Notes: a model not told the origin generated them from the letters alone. Shown: positions 16,947 to 26,253, counted from the first letter of the stretch. The stretch: DNA of 64,000 nt from an uncultured Proteiniphilum sp. (GCA_927407015.1 CAKMJT010000004.1:1-64000), one strand, 5' to 3'. Program-made: numbers and translations.

Positions 16947-17969
16947 ATGGCAGCATCCGCAAAAATATCCTTTGAATCGTTACGCAACGACATACTGCGT
17001 CGTCACTTCAAACCTGTCTACCTGTTGATGGGGGAAGAGGCCTATTTTATCGATGAGCTGACGGCATTGCTTGCCGACACCGTTCTCACGGAAACAGAGA
17101 AGGATTTTAATCTGCTTACTTTCTATGGTGTTGACGCCGATGTGAATATTATTATATCCTCTTCACGGCGTTTTCCTATGATGGCAGCGCATCAGCTCAT
17201 CATCGTGAAGGAAGCCCAGGAACTGGAGAAGTTCGAACTGCTGGATCATTACGCCAGGAATCCGATGCCTTCCACCGTACTGGTCATCAACTATAAGCAT
17301 GGCACTGTGGACGGACGCAAAGCAGTGGTGAAGAACATCGATAAAGCAGGGGTAGTCTTTGAATCAAAAAAGTTATATGATAATCAGATTCCGGCCTTTA
17401 TCACCTCCTGGTTCAGGGAGAAAGAGATCGGTATCGATGAAAAATCGGCACAGATGCTGACCGATTTCGTGGGGAATGACATCAGCAAGCTGATCCCTCA
17501 GCTGCAAAAGCTGGAGGTGTCATTGCCGGAAGGTGCCCACCGTGTTACCTCCGACCTGATCGAGAAGAATGTGGGCATCAGTAAGGAATACAATAATTTT
17601 GAACTGCAGAAAGCCATTATTCAAAAGGATGTGCTGGCTGCCGGCAGGATCGTGGATTACTTCAGCAAAAACCCGAAGGATAATCCCATGATGGCTACTG
17701 TAGCTGTTCTATTCAATTATTTCAGTAACCTGCTGGAGTGCTTCTGGTTGCCGCAGAAAAACGAACAAAGCATCATGGCTGCACTGAATATGAAGTCATC
17801 CTTTTTTGTCCGTGATTATATGAGCGGTCTAAGAAACTACACTGCGGCCAAAGTGATGGAAATCATTTCCGACCTGAGAACATTTGATGCCCGTTCCAAA
17901 GGGGTAGACAACCTGTCTGCCTCACAGGGTGATTTATTAAAAGAGCTGGTATACAGAATCATGCATTAG
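16947..17969 (+). CDS. holA: DNA polymerase III delta subunit
   Basis: 340 aa. HolA opens the beta clamp inside the clamp-loader complex. The N-terminus ISFESLRNDILRRHFKPVYLLMGEEAYFIDEL is the family signature (PVYLLxGEExYF). STVLVINYKHG near residue 112 and the NPKDNPMMATVAVLFNYFSNLL stretch near 240-262 are also typical. It follows the AMP nucleosidase gene by 31 bp, so they may be co-transcribed. Its last 4 bp overlap the end of the convergent glutathione peroxidase gene. Confidence 0.93.
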   Translation: MAASAKISFESLRNDILRRHFKPVYLLMGEEAYFIDELTALLADTVLTETEKDFNLLTFYGVDADVNIIISSSRRFPMMAAHQLIIVKEAQELEKFELLDHYARNPMPSTVLVINYKHGTVDGRKAVVKNIDKAGVVFESKKLYDNQIPAFITSWFREKEIGIDEKSAQMLTDFVGNDISKLIPQLQKLEVSLPEGAHRVTSDLIEKNVGISKEYNNFELQKAIIQKDVLAAGRIVDYFSKNPKDNPMMATVAVLFNYFSNLLECFWLPQKNEQSIMAALNMKSSFFVRDYMSGLRNYTAAKVMEIISDLRTFDARSKGVDNLSASQGDLLKELVYRIMH

Positions 17970-18586
17970 TCTTGCGTGATCCAGTGTACAATTTTCTCAC
18001 TCATCGGACTTTCTTTAGGCATCACGACATCAACCAGATGACCATTTTCATCAATCAGGTATTTCTGAAAATTCCAGGTTACCTCCTGATCTATCTTACC
18101 ATTTTTCGATTTCTGTGTAAGCCATTGGTACAAGGGAGCCTGATCATCGCCCTTGACGCTGATTTTATCCATCATCGGAAAGGTGACGCCATAATTGGTT
18201 GTACAGAACTCTTTGATCTCCAGGTTTGTACCCGGCTCCTGATTGTTAAAGTTATTGGCCGGGAATCCAATGATCACAAAGTTTTGATCTCTGTATTTCT
18301 CGTATAATGCCTGCAACTGTTCGTACTGGGGCGTCAGACCGCATTTGGAGGCTACATTAACCACCAGCACCTTTTTCCCTTTGAATGATGCCAGTTTGAG
18401 ATCCTTCCCGTCAATATCCTTCACTGTAAAGTCATACAGTGTCTGATTATTTCCGGTAACCTGTTTTTCTACAAAAGGCTGTGTCGTTGTCATATTCTCC
18501 TTATTTGGTTTGTTTTGTCCGGTACACTGTATGGCAGAGAAAAAGAAAAGAGCCAACACGGTGAGATGTAATAATGGATGTTTCAT
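17966..18586 (-). CDS. Glutathione peroxidase-family lipoprotein (Cys type)
   Basis: 206 aa from ATG 18586. Lipoprotein signal MKHPLLHLTVLALFFFSAIQC with lipobox Cys21, so the enzyme acts outside the cytoplasm. The peroxidase domain starts near residue 50 (LYDFTVKDIDGKDLKL). Active-site Cys82 in NVASKCGLTPQY, Gln in PANNFNNQEPG and Trp in EVTWNFQKYLI make up the usual tetrad. Catalysis uses Cys, not selenocysteine; such enzymes usually take electrons from thioredoxin-like donors. A second Cys (FCTTNYGVTFPM) may be the resolving one. An upstream in-frame ATG at 18634 would add 16 residues before the signal peptide and is rejected. Confidence 0.9.
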   Translation of the reverse strand: MKHPLLHLTVLALFFFSAIQCTGQNKPNKENMTTTQPFVEKQVTGNNQTLYDFTVKDIDGKDLKLASFKGKKVLVVNVASKCGLTPQYEQLQALYEKYRDQNFVIIGFPANNFNNQEPGTNLEIKEFCTTNYGVTFPMMDKISVKGDDQAPLYQWLTQKSKNGKIDQEVTWNFQKYLIDENGHLVDVVMPKESPMSEKIVHWITQD

Positions 18587-18958
18587 ACAATCATTTCTTT
18601 TTTTTGTGATGAATCTGAAACAACAGGCAATCATCGTAACCCGGAGGTACCCGCTGACTGACTTGTTTCATTTTAGTTTTATATTATATCAGGTTAAACA
18701 GAAATGGATGACTATCAGTTCATTTTTCGTGAATTTTTTTTTCCCGTACCAAAATGGAAACAAAAAAAACGGGTTTATCATATTGTATGTCAAAAAGATA
18801 ACCAAAAACAAAGTCACTGAGAACCGCTTTTTCATTCTATCGTCACTCTACAGTTCTCAAAGAGGACATTCTCGTGAGATAAAGCAATCGGGGACAGACT
18901 TTCCTCCCTTCAACCGAATAAAGATACAGACAACTTTTTATAAATACTCCCCAGTAAA

Positions 18959-19015
18959 TTTACATTCACATCCGGCGCAAAAACACAAATGTAATTTTTC
19001 TGATGATTTACATTT
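18959..19015. promoter_or_regulatory. Operator-like cluster 1 (AAATGTAA/TTACATTT sites)
   Basis: Three sites: TTTACATTC at 18959-18967 (near match), AAATGTAA at 18987-18994, TTACATTT at 19008-19015. They alternate in direction. Likely binding sites for a transcription factor, most simply the XRE regulator encoded at 19456. Confidence 0.45.
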
Positions 19016-19294
19016 GAAACTCATCTTGCCGGTTTACTCCCTAAAGGTGTTTACTTTTCTGTATTATCCGGTTTAACAATTAGAAAATATTGCCATATAT
19101 GTTTTTATATTCCATTGAATAAACTATATAGTCATTTTTAATAGAGTAAAACTACAGATTTTCGTTCAAACAGGGATCCAAAACCCGAATATTATGTTAA
19201 ATTTATTATTAAATGCACATCTAATTTTCTATATATCAAATAAATAACATATTTATATTTAGTAAAACTATAAGTAGATTTCGTCACGGCGAAT

Positions 19295-19401
19295 TTACAT
19301 TTAGCATCTAATGCAGAAATGTAACACAAACAATGCAGAAATGTAATTTACAAATCTTTGTTCCATTTTTACTCAAATGTAAATAATAAATGATACATTT
19401 G
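19295..19401. promoter_or_regulatory. Operator-like cluster 2 overlapping the XRE gene promoter
   Basis: TTACATTT at 19295-19302, AAATGTAA at 19317-19324 and 19339-19346, AAATGTAA at 19375-19382 and ATACATTT ending at 19400. The second and third lie in an exact 14-nt direct repeat (ATGCAGAAATGTAA) spaced by 22 bp, two helical turns. The last site overlaps the TACATTTG promoter box at 19394-19401, which suggests autorepression. Confidence 0.5.
19394..19401 (+). promoter_or_regulatory. -7 promoter box (TACATTTG) of the XRE regulator
   Basis: Exact TAnnTTTG, 54 bp before ATG 19456; it is itself half of an AAATGTA...TACATTT inverted pair. Confidence 0.5.
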
Positions 19402-19455
19402 TAGTGACTCTTTGCTGATGAATAAATATGCACTCACTTTGTTTTGCACTATAAT

Positions 19456-19917
19456 ATGAAGAATCGTATCAAACTTATCATGGAAAAAGAGAATCTGACA
19501 CCGGCTAGATTTGCCGACAGGTTACAAATCAACCGGGCTATTGTATCTCACATCCTGAGTGGAAGGAATAATCCGAGTCTCGAAGTGGTTACCCGCATAC
19601 TGAGTGAAATGAATTACCTTCAGCCGGAGTGGTTGTTGAATGGAACCGGAAGGATGTACAAGGATGGGTTCGATGCAGAGGACATACCCAAAGAACCCGA
19701 TTTATTCAGTCAGCAGCAGGAATTTGTCAGCGGGGAATCGGTCAGAACCGAAAAATGGAAGGAAACGGAGCTTAAGGAGAGGGTAAATCATCGTCAACCT
19801 GCAGAATATAAGACGGTTGATTCTGTGAAAACTGTTGATAGAAAAATAACCCAGATAATTATTTATTACAACGACAATACCTTCGAGACCTTTATACCTC
19901 CTCAGGCAAAAGGCTGA
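19456..19917 (+). CDS. XRE-family helix-turn-helix regulator
   Basis: 153 aa from ATG 19456 (an in-frame TTG lies 12 bp earlier). The N-terminal domain is a lambda-repressor-type helix-turn-helix: MKNRIKLIMEKENLTPARFA, QINRAIVSHILSGRNNPSLEVVTRILSEM, with the recognition helix near residues 26-37. Residues 58-68 (EWLLNGTGRMYK) are a typical end of the domain. The middle is a charged linker (~75-125) and the C-terminus is a short beta-like segment (KITQIIIYYNDNTFETFIPP). The operator clusters immediately upstream overlap its promoter, so it is probably autoregulated. Other targets are unknown; a GATGTAAA half-site also touches the pyrK promoter. Confidence 0.88.
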   Translation: MKNRIKLIMEKENLTPARFADRLQINRAIVSHILSGRNNPSLEVVTRILSEMNYLQPEWLLNGTGRMYKDGFDAEDIPKEPDLFSQQQEFVSGESVRTEKWKETELKERVNHRQPAEYKTVDSVKTVDRKITQIIIYYNDNTFETFIPPQAKG

Positions 19918-19979
19918 TCCATCAATAACCGCTTATTGCTAATTTTGGTGACACTGCATCAGAATTGAAAATTATGATG

Positions 19980-19987
19980 TAAATTTG
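19980..19987 (+). promoter_or_regulatory. -7 promoter box (TAAATTTG) of pyrK-pyrD
   Basis: Exact TAnnTTTG, 22 bp upstream of the pyrK ATG. Overlaps the partial motif GATGTAAA, similar to the operator motif upstream of the XRE gene. Confidence 0.55.
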
Positions 19988-20009
19988 TACGCAATAAAGT
20001 TATTTCCCG

Positions 20010-20783
20010 ATGAAGCAACTCGATTTCACTGTTCGCTCCAATGAAAAATTGAACGAACAAAATCATCTGATTAAAATTACACCGACTGACCACGGACCAC
20101 TACCGGAGATGTACCCGGGACAGTTCGTACAGGTGCTTGTTGATACTTCACCCCGCATCTTTTTAAGAAGGCCTGTCTCCATTAACTTTGTCGACAACGA
20201 AAACAATGAGATCTGGCTTTTGATTCAAACAGTGGGTGAAGGTACCCGGAAGATCTGTGAGACACCGGCAGGCAAAACCATGAATCTGATTTTTCCCCTG
20301 GGAAGTTCGTTCACCCTGCCCGGGGAAAGTGGAAATTTCCTGCTCGTCGGTGGTGGTGTGGGTACCGCTCCCATGCTGTTTTTGGGAAAAAAACTCTGTG
20401 AAAAAGGATTTTCATGTGATTTTCTACTGGGAGGTCGCTCCCAAAGTGATATCCTGCAACGGAGCGATTTTGAGCAGTTTGGAACACTCTATTGCACGAC
20501 AGAAGACGGATCGTTCGGTGAGAAGGGGTTTGTAACCCGTCACTCTGTCCTGCAAAAAAAAAAATATGATTTTATCTACAGCTGTGGCCCCAGGCCAATG
20601 ATGGTCGCCGTAGCCCGCTATGCACACAACAATGGCATCGGATGTGAAGTGTCATTGGAAAATCTGATGGCCTGTGGTTTTGGTGCCTGCCTGTGCTGTA
20701 TTGAGAAAACGATCAGAGGAAATGTGTGCGCCTGCACCGAGGGACCTGTCTTTAACATAAATGAACTCACATGGCTAGATTAG
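20010..20783 (+). CDS. pyrK: Dihydroorotate dehydrogenase B electron-transfer subunit
   Basis: 257 aa. PyrK passes electrons from the PyrD flavin to NAD+ through an FAD and a [2Fe-2S] cluster. FAD-binding RRPVSIN is near residue 54 and [16 protein letters not shown] near 114-129 marks the NAD-binding part. The iron-sulfur ligands near the C-terminus are Cys222, Cys227, Cys230 and Cys242 (C-x4-C-x2-C-x11-C), in an unusually Cys-rich stretch with extra Cys229 and Cys240. It overlaps pyrD by 13 bp, so the two are translated together. Confidence 0.94.
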   Translation: MKQLDFTVRSNEKLNEQNHLIKITPTDHGPLPEMYPGQFVQVLVDTSPRIFLRRPVSINFVDNENNEIWLLIQTVGEGTRKICETPAGKTMNLIFPLGSSFTLPGESGNFLLVGGGVGTAPMLFLGKKLCEKGFSCDFLLGGRSQSDILQRSDFEQFGTLYCTTEDGSFGEKGFVTRHSVLQKKKYDFIYSCGPRPMMVAVARYAHNNGIGCEVSLENLMACGFGACLCCIEKTIRGNVCACTEGPVFNINELTWLD

Positions 20784-21685
20784 AGGTACAAATAGGCGAT
20801 TTACAACTAAAAAATCCGGTGATGACCGCTTCGGGTACCTTCGGATACGGTACGGAGTATACCGATTTGATTGATCTGGGACGGTTAGGCGGCATTTTTG
20901 TAAAAGGGACGACCCTCGAGCCCCGTCAGGGGAATGACTACCCCAGAATGGCGGAGACGCCGTCCGGCATGCTCAATTCGGTCGGACTGCAGAACAAGGG
21001 AGTGGATTATTTCGTGGAACATATCTACCCGGTGATCAAGACGTATGATACCCATATGATCGTGAACGTGTCAGGCTCTACAGTGGAGGACTACGTCGCC
21101 TGCGCGGAAAAACTGGCCGGACTGGACAAGATACCGGCCATCGAGCTGAATATCTCCTGTCCCAACGTGAAGGAGGGCGGTATGGCGTTCGGCACATCCT
21201 GTGTATCGGCTGCGAAGGTGACCCGGGCAGTGCGGGAGGTATACCCGAAGACACTGATTGTGAAATTATCACCCAATGTGACCGATATCACCGAAATTGC
21301 GCGGGCTGTGGAAGCCGGAGGTGCCGACGCGGTGTCACTGGTGAATACCTTCCTCGGGATGGCAATCGATGTGGAAAGCCGAAGACCTAAACTCTCCACC
21401 ATCACCGGCGGACTTTCCGGACCCTGTATCAGACCCATTGCCGTACGGATGGTGTGGCAGGTGTTTCATGCCGTGAAGATCCCGATCATAGGTATGGGAG
21501 GGATTGCCAGCTGGCAGGATGCCATCGAGTTTATACTGGCCGGATCGGTGGCCGTGCAGTTGGGGACGTACAATTTTATTGATCCTGCCGTATCGGTCAG
21601 TATCGTAGATGGGATCCTTGATTACCTCGACAGACACCATATATCCGCTGTAAGTGAACTGGTTGGAAAGATAGACTATCTTTGA
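20771..21685 (+). CDS. pyrD: Dihydroorotate dehydrogenase B, catalytic subunit
   Basis: 304 aa, class 1B enzyme oxidising dihydroorotate to orotate in the cytoplasm with FMN. Start [26 protein letters not shown] is typical. The catalytic base is Cys130 in [14 protein letters not shown], which marks the class 1 enzyme (class 2 has Ser). [15 protein letters not shown] near 197-211 and [18 protein letters not shown] near 241-258 are the phosphate-binding regions. The 13-bp overlap with pyrK fits the PyrD-PyrK complex. pyrF, a later step of the pathway, is at 48699. Confidence 0.95.
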   Translation: MARLEVQIGDLQLKNPVMTASGTFGYGTEYTDLIDLGRLGGIFVKGTTLEPRQGNDYPRMAETPSGMLNSVGLQNKGVDYFVEHIYPVIKTYDTHMIVNVSGSTVEDYVACAEKLAGLDKIPAIELNISCPNVKEGGMAFGTSCVSAAKVTRAVREVYPKTLIVKLSPNVTDITEIARAVEAGGADAVSLVNTFLGMAIDVESRRPKLSTITGGLSGPCIRPIAVRMVWQVFHAVKIPIIGMGGIASWQDAIEFILAGSVAVQLGTYNFIDPAVSVSIVDGILDYLDRHHISAVSELVGKIDYL

Positions 21686-21778
21686 TTGCGAAAATGCTCC
21701 CTTTTTTGGTATTATTTGCAATTAATGATTTTATATTAACCTTAATGCTGACATAATGTAGTTTTTATTCCATTTTTA

Positions 21779-21809
21779 TTTGACAAAATGAATAAAGATG
21801 GTATCTTTG
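21779..21809 (+). promoter_or_regulatory. Full -33/-7 promoter of asnA
   Basis: TTTG at 21779-21782, 19-nt spacer, TATCTTTG at 21802-21809: a textbook Bacteroidetes promoter. The longest asnA frame would begin at 21788, inside the spacer, which rules out that start. Confidence 0.75.
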
Positions 21810-21841
21810 CAGTTATAATTCGAAATTTCACTCAGGATAAC

Positions 21842-22879
21842 ATGTCAAAATTACAAATTCCTTCCGGTTATGCACCGTTACTGAACTTAAAGCAAACGGA
21901 ACTGGGCATAAAGAACATCAAGGATTTTTTCCAGGTCAATCTCTCTTCTGAACTGCGTCTTCGTCGTGTCACAGCTCCCCTTTTTGTGGAGAGCGGAACT
22001 GGCATTAACGACGACCTGAACGGTGTGGAGCGGCCGGTGCGTTTTCCGATCAAGGATATGGACGATAAGTATGCGGAGATCGTCCATTCGCTGGCAAAGT
22101 GGAAACGGCTGACCCTCGCCGATTATGGGATTGAAGAGGGTTTTGGCATCTATACCGATATGAATGCCATCCGTGCCGATGAAGAACTGGACAATCTGCA
22201 CTCTCTGTATGTTGATCAGTGGGACTGGGAACGGGTGATTGGGGAGAAAAACAGGTCAATCGACTTTCTGAAAGATATTGTACGAAGGATCTATGCAGCC
22301 ATGCTTCGCACCGAATATCTTGTCTATGAGCTCTTTCCCGTAATAACGCCGCAGCTTCCCTGTGAGATCACCTTCATCCACTCGGAAGAGTTGCTGCAGA
22401 GATATCCGGGGATGGATGCAAAACAGAGGGAAGATGCCATTACCCGGGAATTTGGGGCAGTTTTCATCATGGGGATAGGTGCCCCTTTGTCAGACGGTGA
22501 ACCGCACGACGGCCGTGCTCCTGATTATGACGACTGGAGTACGTTGAACGAAGATGGCTATGAAGGGCTGAACGGCGATTTGCTGGTGTGGAACCCTGTC
22601 CTGCAGAAATCGATCGAGCTCTCTTCGATGGGTATCCGGGTGGATGCTGCCTCGCTGGAACGTCAGTTAAAGGCACGCGGTAAAGAGGAGCGGTTTTCCC
22701 TTTATTTCCATCAAAGACTTATGCACAATGAGCTGCCTCTCTCTATTGGTGGAGGGATCGGTCAATCGCGCTTGTGCATGTATTATCTTCGCAAAGCACA
22801 CATCGGTGAAATTCAGGCAAGCCTCTGGCCGGATGATATGCGGGATGAAGCCAAAAGACAGGGTGTTTTGCTTATTTAA
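21842..22879 (+). CDS. asnA: Aspartate-ammonia ligase
   Basis: 345 aa from ATG 21842, the normal AsnA length. Makes asparagine from aspartate, ammonia and ATP; it is a class II tRNA synthetase relative. Motifs: LRLRRVTAPLFVESGTGINDDLNGVERPV near residues 39-68, VDQWDWERVI near 125, and SIGGGIGQSRLCMYYLRKAHIGE near 300-323, the class II motif 3 region with Arg. It has its own strong promoter and a terminator, so it is monocistronic. Confidence 0.96.
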   Translation: MSKLQIPSGYAPLLNLKQTELGIKNIKDFFQVNLSSELRLRRVTAPLFVESGTGINDDLNGVERPVRFPIKDMDDKYAEIVHSLAKWKRLTLADYGIEEGFGIYTDMNAIRADEELDNLHSLYVDQWDWERVIGEKNRSIDFLKDIVRRIYAAMLRTEYLVYELFPVITPQLPCEITFIHSEELLQRYPGMDAKQREDAITREFGAVFIMGIGAPLSDGEPHDGRAPDYDDWSTLNEDGYEGLNGDLLVWNPVLQKSIELSSMGIRVDAASLERQLKARGKEERFSLYFHQRLMHNELPLSIGGGIGQSRLCMYYLRKAHIGEIQASLWPDDMRDEAKRQGVLLI

Positions 22880-22903
22880 GACGGAACACATCATACAAAT
22901 AGC

Positions 22904-22938
22904 AGAGGGTAACCCAGTGTGGTTTTACCCTCTTTTTA
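22904..22938 (+). terminator. Rho-independent terminator after asnA
   Basis: Stem AGAGGGTAA / TTACCCTCT followed by T5. Confidence 0.85.
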
Positions 22939-23067
22939 CTTTTGTCCCGACGGAAATACCAAGACGACCATTACAATCCGGAAGAGTTGAATCCCATTTT
23001 AAAGGGTCATTCTTCCCTATTCCTGAAAGTTTTTGTACATTCGCACTCTTAATCAATCGATGGTCCC

Positions 23068-23730
23068 ATGGCGGTGAAAATGGAGCAGAGCTGGAAAGCT
23101 CATTTACAAGAGGAGTTTGAAAAACCCTATTTTAAGTCGTTGACGCAATTTATCCGGAAAGAATATGAAAATAAAACTGTCTTCCCTCCGGCAAGGCTAA
23201 TCTTCAATGCGTTTGACAGCTGTCCTTTCGATGAGGTGAAAGTGGTCATCGTGGGACAGGATCCTTATCACGAACCGGGGCAGGCCCACGGACTCTGCTT
23301 TTCCGTGAATGAGGGTATACAACTCCCGCCATCTCTGGTCAATATCTACAAGGAGATAGAAAATGATCTCGGAAAAGCGGTTCCCCGTTCCGGGAATCTG
23401 GAGAAATGGGCCCGGCAGGGGGTGTTCCTGCTGAATGCCACACTGACGGTACAGGCACATCGTGCAGGATCACATCAGGGAAAAGGGTGGGAGGAGTTCA
23501 CCGATGCAGCCATTCGCCATCTTGCCGAAGAACGTGATCACCTGGTGTTTATTCTCTGGGGTGCCTACGCACAGCGAAAAGGTGAGCGGATAGATACGAA
23601 CAGACATCTTGTCCTGAGATCACCACATCCTTCGCCTTTGTCGGCACATAGAGGATTCTTTGGTAATAAGCACTTTAGCAAAGCAAACGATTATCTGTTC
23701 GCAACGGGTAAAGAACCCATCGACTGGTAG
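23068..23730 (+). CDS. ung: Uracil-DNA glycosylase
   Basis: 220 aa, family 1 UDG removing uracil from DNA in base excision repair. Catalytic Asp65 lies in VIVGQDPYHEPGQAHGLCFSV; the minor-groove loop HPSPLSAHRGFFGNKHFSKAN is near residues 190-210. LLNATLTVQAHRAGSHQGKGWEEFTD is also conserved. Start could be ATG 23068 or the Met at 23080. Convergent with sufB, 14 bp apart; neither gene shows an obvious hairpin terminator in that gap. Confidence 0.96.
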   Translation: MAVKMEQSWKAHLQEEFEKPYFKSLTQFIRKEYENKTVFPPARLIFNAFDSCPFDEVKVVIVGQDPYHEPGQAHGLCFSVNEGIQLPPSLVNIYKEIENDLGKAVPRSGNLEKWARQGVFLLNATLTVQAHRAGSHQGKGWEEFTDAAIRHLAEERDHLVFILWGAYAQRKGERIDTNRHLVLRSPHPSPLSAHRGFFGNKHFSKANDYLFATGKEPIDW

Positions 23731-23744
23731 AATGGGGTAACTGT

Positions 23745-25196
23745 TTATCCGACACTTCCCTCCAGGCTGATCTGCAGCAGCTTCTGCGCCTCCACGGCGA
23801 ACTCCATCGGAAGCTTGTTCACCACTTCCCTGACATATCCGTTGACAATCAGTCCGATGGCTTCTTCTTCACCCAGGCCCCGCTGATTGCAGTAGAAGAT
23901 CTGATCTTCGCTGATTTTGGAGGTGGTAGCCTCATGTTCAAGCACGGCGGTAGGATTCTGGATATCCGTATAGGGAAATGTATGCGCCCCGCAATGACTG
24001 GTGAGCAGCAAGCTGTCGCACTGCGAGTGATTGCGTGCATTTTCAGCTTTCCTGGTCACCTTCACCAATCCCCGGTAGCTGTTCTGGCTGCTGCCGGCGG
24101 AGATTCCCTTCGAAACAACACGACTGCGTGTGTTCTTGCCCAGGTGGATCATTTTAGTTCCCGTGTCAGCCTGCTGAAAATTATTGGTGACGGCAACGGA
24201 ATAAAACTCACCTACCGAGTTGTCGCCGGCAAGTATGCAGGAAGGATACTTCCAGGTGATGGCCGACCCGGTCTCCACCTGTGTCCAGGAGATCTTTGAA
24301 TTGTTTCCCTTGCAGATACCCCGTTTTGTGACGAAGTTATAGACGCCCCCTTTGCCGTTCTTGTCACCCGGATACCAGTTCTGTACGGTGGAGTACTTCA
24401 CTTCGGCATTCTCCAGTGCGATGATTTCCACAATTGCTGCATGGAGCTGATTCTCGTCACGCATCGGCGCGGTACACCCCTCGAGGTAGCTCACGTAGGA
24501 GTCGTCATCGGCGATGATGAGCGTGCGTTCGAACTGCCCGGTATTGGCCGTGTTGATTCGGAAGTACGTGGAAAGTTCCATCGGACAACGTACCCCTTTG
24601 GGGATATAAACGAACGACCCGTCGCTGAAGACCGCCGAGTTGAGTGTGGCATAATAATTGTCTTTATAGGGGACAACTGTACCCAGGTATTTTCTCACCA
24701 GATCGGGATGATGCTTCACCGCTTCGCTGAAGGAACTGAAGATGATTCCTTTTTCGGCAAGCACCTCCTTGAATGTGGTCTTTATCGAGACGCTGTCCAT
24801 CACCGCATCCACGGCGACACCCGTGAGCTGTTTCTGCTCTTCAAGAGGAATTCCCAACCGTTCAAACGTTTTCAGCAGCTCCGGATCCACCTCATCGAGG
24901 CTCCCGGGTACTTTCTTCTTTGTAGGATCGGCATAGTAAATAATCTCCTGATAATCGATTTCGGGAATCGTCAGATGAGCCCAGTCGGGCAGTTTCATGG
25001 TCAGCCAGTGCCGATAAGCTTTCAGTCGGAACTCGAGCAGCCAGTCGGGTTCTTCCTTTTTCGCTGAGATCAGTCGGATGACCTCTTCGTTCAACCCTTT
25101 CTCAATCACTTCGGTTTCAACATCAGTGGTGAACCCGAATTTGTAATCTTTTGTGGTTAAATCGTTTAATATTTGATCTTGATCTAATTCTTGCAT
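23745..25196 (-). CDS. sufB: Fe-S cluster assembly scaffold protein SufB
   Basis: 483 aa from ATG 25196. Core of the SufBCD scaffold on which Fe-S clusters are built. Typical parts: [55 protein letters not shown] mid-protein, and near the C-terminus [30 protein letters not shown] and the [18 protein letters not shown] stretch with its conserved cysteine. A longer start (25271) is possible but unlike the family. It stands alone: sufC, sufD and sufS, normally next to it, are absent from the flanks, with ung convergent and yceI divergent. Confidence 0.95.
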   Translation of the reverse strand: MQELDQDQILNDLTTKDYKFGFTTDVETEVIEKGLNEEVIRLISAKKEEPDWLLEFRLKAYRHWLTMKLPDWAHLTIPEIDYQEIIYYADPTKKKVPGSLDEVDPELLKTFERLGIPLEEQKQLTGVAVDAVMDSVSIKTTFKEVLAEKGIIFSSFSEAVKHHPDLVRKYLGTVVPYKDNYYATLNSAVFSDGSFVYIPKGVRCPMELSTYFRINTANTGQFERTLIIADDDSYVSYLEGCTAPMRDENQLHAAIVEIIALENAEVKYSTVQNWYPGDKNGKGGVYNFVTKRGICKGNNSKISWTQVETGSAITWKYPSCILAGDNSVGEFYSVAVTNNFQQADTGTKMIHLGKNTRSRVVSKGISAGSSQNSYRGLVKVTRKAENARNHSQCDSLLLTSHCGAHTFPYTDIQNPTAVLEHEATTSKISEDQIFYCNQRGLGEEEAIGLIVNGYVREVVNKLPMEFAVEAQKLLQISLEGSVG

Positions 25197-25293
25197 AACT
25201 GTTTTGTTGTTTTCGGTTGCGTTAACCGGTTGTAAGGAGGGCATGAATGCCATCCGGCAATTTAGTAACAACCATTCTCCGGCTTTTGTTGTA

Positions 25294-25301
25294 CAAAGAT
25301 A
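25294..25301 (-). promoter_or_regulatory. -7 promoter box (reverse TATCTTTG) of sufB
   Basis: The plus strand reads CAAAGATA; transcription would start near 25287, about 90 nt before ATG 25196. From here to 25480 I see no other feature. Confidence 0.55.
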
Positions 25302-25485
25302 CTGCTTTTTTCATCAATTCTATCTAATGGTGATTGATATCACCCCACTGAACAATTGCTATGTTATCAGTGTTAAGTCATAGTGAATCAAAATAAAACA
25401 ATTCGTCTGAGAGGAGTGGAGTCATTTTCCACCCGGCTGATACAGTATCACGAATACATTCTATTTTGTTTACACAACAGAAAAT

Positions 25486-25593
25486 CGTATGAAACGCGCT
25501 TCCCCATGATGTACGTACATGCACATGATCAAGGCGTGTTGCATACACTCTAATCCATAAACAAATATAATTAATGAATCGTATGAAAAAAGT
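25486..25593 (+). promoter_or_regulatory. MKRA leader element, copy B (yceI)
   Basis: 5' arm GTATGAAACGCGC at 25487-25499; uORF ATG-AAA-CGC-GCT-TCC-CCA-TGA at 25489-25509 encodes MKRASP. The 3' arm GCGTGTTGCATAC is at 25534-25546, preceded by ACATGAT. The arms pair over 13 positions with one A-G mismatch and one G-U. Compared with the other copies the uORF differs only at third codon positions (CGC GCT against CGA GCA), so Arg-Ala is kept. The gene start is in ATCGTATGAAAA at 25583. A near-match -7 box (TATTTTG) lies at about 25463-25469. Confidence 0.7.
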
Positions 25594-26158
25594 AACTCTG
25601 TTTCTGATCGCTCTCTTTGCCGGTTTTGGACTGATGGCTCAATCACATTATAAGGTGGATCCGGCACATTCCTCCGTCAATTTTAAGGTTAAACACAGTG
25701 GGATAACCTTTGTCAACGGTAAGTTTGAGAAGTTTGACGGTGGGATCATCGGTAACCTGGAAAATCCGGAAGAGGTAAGGATATTTTTCAATGTGGATGT
25801 AGCCAGTGTCAATACGAGCGTGCCTATGCGCGACGACCACCTGAGGAGCGCTGATTTCTTTGATGTGGCCAAATTCCCGGCGATGACATTTGAAAGTACG
25901 GGCATTGAAAAGGTGGACGACAAGAAGTACAAGCTGCACGGCAAGCTGCAGATCAGGGACGTAACGAAAGATGTGACATTCGATGTGATGTATGGCGGGT
26001 CAGTAAAAGGCAAGGATGGTACGGAGTCTGTTGGGTTCATCGCCAAAAATATGATCAACAGGCTGGATTACAACATAGCGTACGATCCCGATGGACTGGG
26101 TATCGGTAAAGAGGTTGCCATCACCCTCTATCTTGAATTCAAGAGCGAAAAAAAATAA
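25583..26158 (+). CDS. YceI-family secreted protein
   Basis: 191 aa from ATG 25583, the start that fits the leader element; an ATG nine bases earlier gives MNR before it. Signal peptide KKVTLFLIALFAGFGLMAQ. The YceI domain fills the rest: HYKVDPAHSSVNFKVKHSGITFVNGKFEKFDG, VASVNTSVPMRDDHLRSADFFDVAKFPAMTFESTGI and DVTKDVTFDVMYGG, all hallmarks. YceI proteins are periplasmic lipocalin-like barrels that bind isoprenoid or amide lipids. Single-gene unit: leader copy B in front, strong terminator behind. Confidence 0.93.
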   Translation: MKKVTLFLIALFAGFGLMAQSHYKVDPAHSSVNFKVKHSGITFVNGKFEKFDGGIIGNLENPEEVRIFFNVDVASVNTSVPMRDDHLRSADFFDVAKFPAMTFESTGIEKVDDKKYKLHGKLQIRDVTKDVTFDVMYGGSVKGKDGTESVGFIAKNMINRLDYNIAYDPDGLGIGKEVAITLYLEFKSEKK

Positions 26159-26178
26159 AAAATCTTCCCCGCTAAAGA

Positions 26179-26215
26179 AAAAAAGGTGTAATCACAGGGT
26201 GATACACCTTTTTTT
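26179..26215 (+). terminator. Rho-independent terminator after yceI
   Basis: Perfect 12-bp stem AAAAAAGGTGTA / TACACCTTTTTT; its symmetry could also serve the convergent gene. Confidence 0.88.
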
Positions 26216-26253
26216 AGTGTCGGTACCAATCGTGGCCTGTAACTATTGTTCTT

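Larger units (their letters stand above)
18587..19455. other. Long AT-rich intergenic region
   Basis: About 870 bp with no convincing gene; a 188-codon frame on the plus strand runs through it and into the peroxidase gene but has no family features. It holds eight AAATGTAA-type motifs in two clusters (listed separately). Between the clusters, roughly 19016-19294, I see only very AT-rich DNA with runs of A and T and no repeat, promoter or RNA I can name. Confidence 0.7.

Noticed and set aside
18586-18675. Possible diverged MKRA leader in front of the glutathione peroxidase gene (reverse strand): arms TGAAACAA and TTGTTTCA, start context ATTGTATGAAAC.
   Set aside because: The upstream ATG-AAA is followed by CAA and a long frame, not Arg-Ala and a stop, and ATCGT is not kept; not counted as a copy.
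18510-19076. 188-codon plus-strand frame in the AT-rich region before the XRE gene.
   Set aside because: No family features, biased amino-acid content typical of AT-rich non-coding DNA, and it runs antisense through the peroxidase gene.
22728-23120. 130-codon frame overlapping the asnA end and ung start.
   Set aside because: It passes through the asnA terminator and overlaps two certain genes in another frame.
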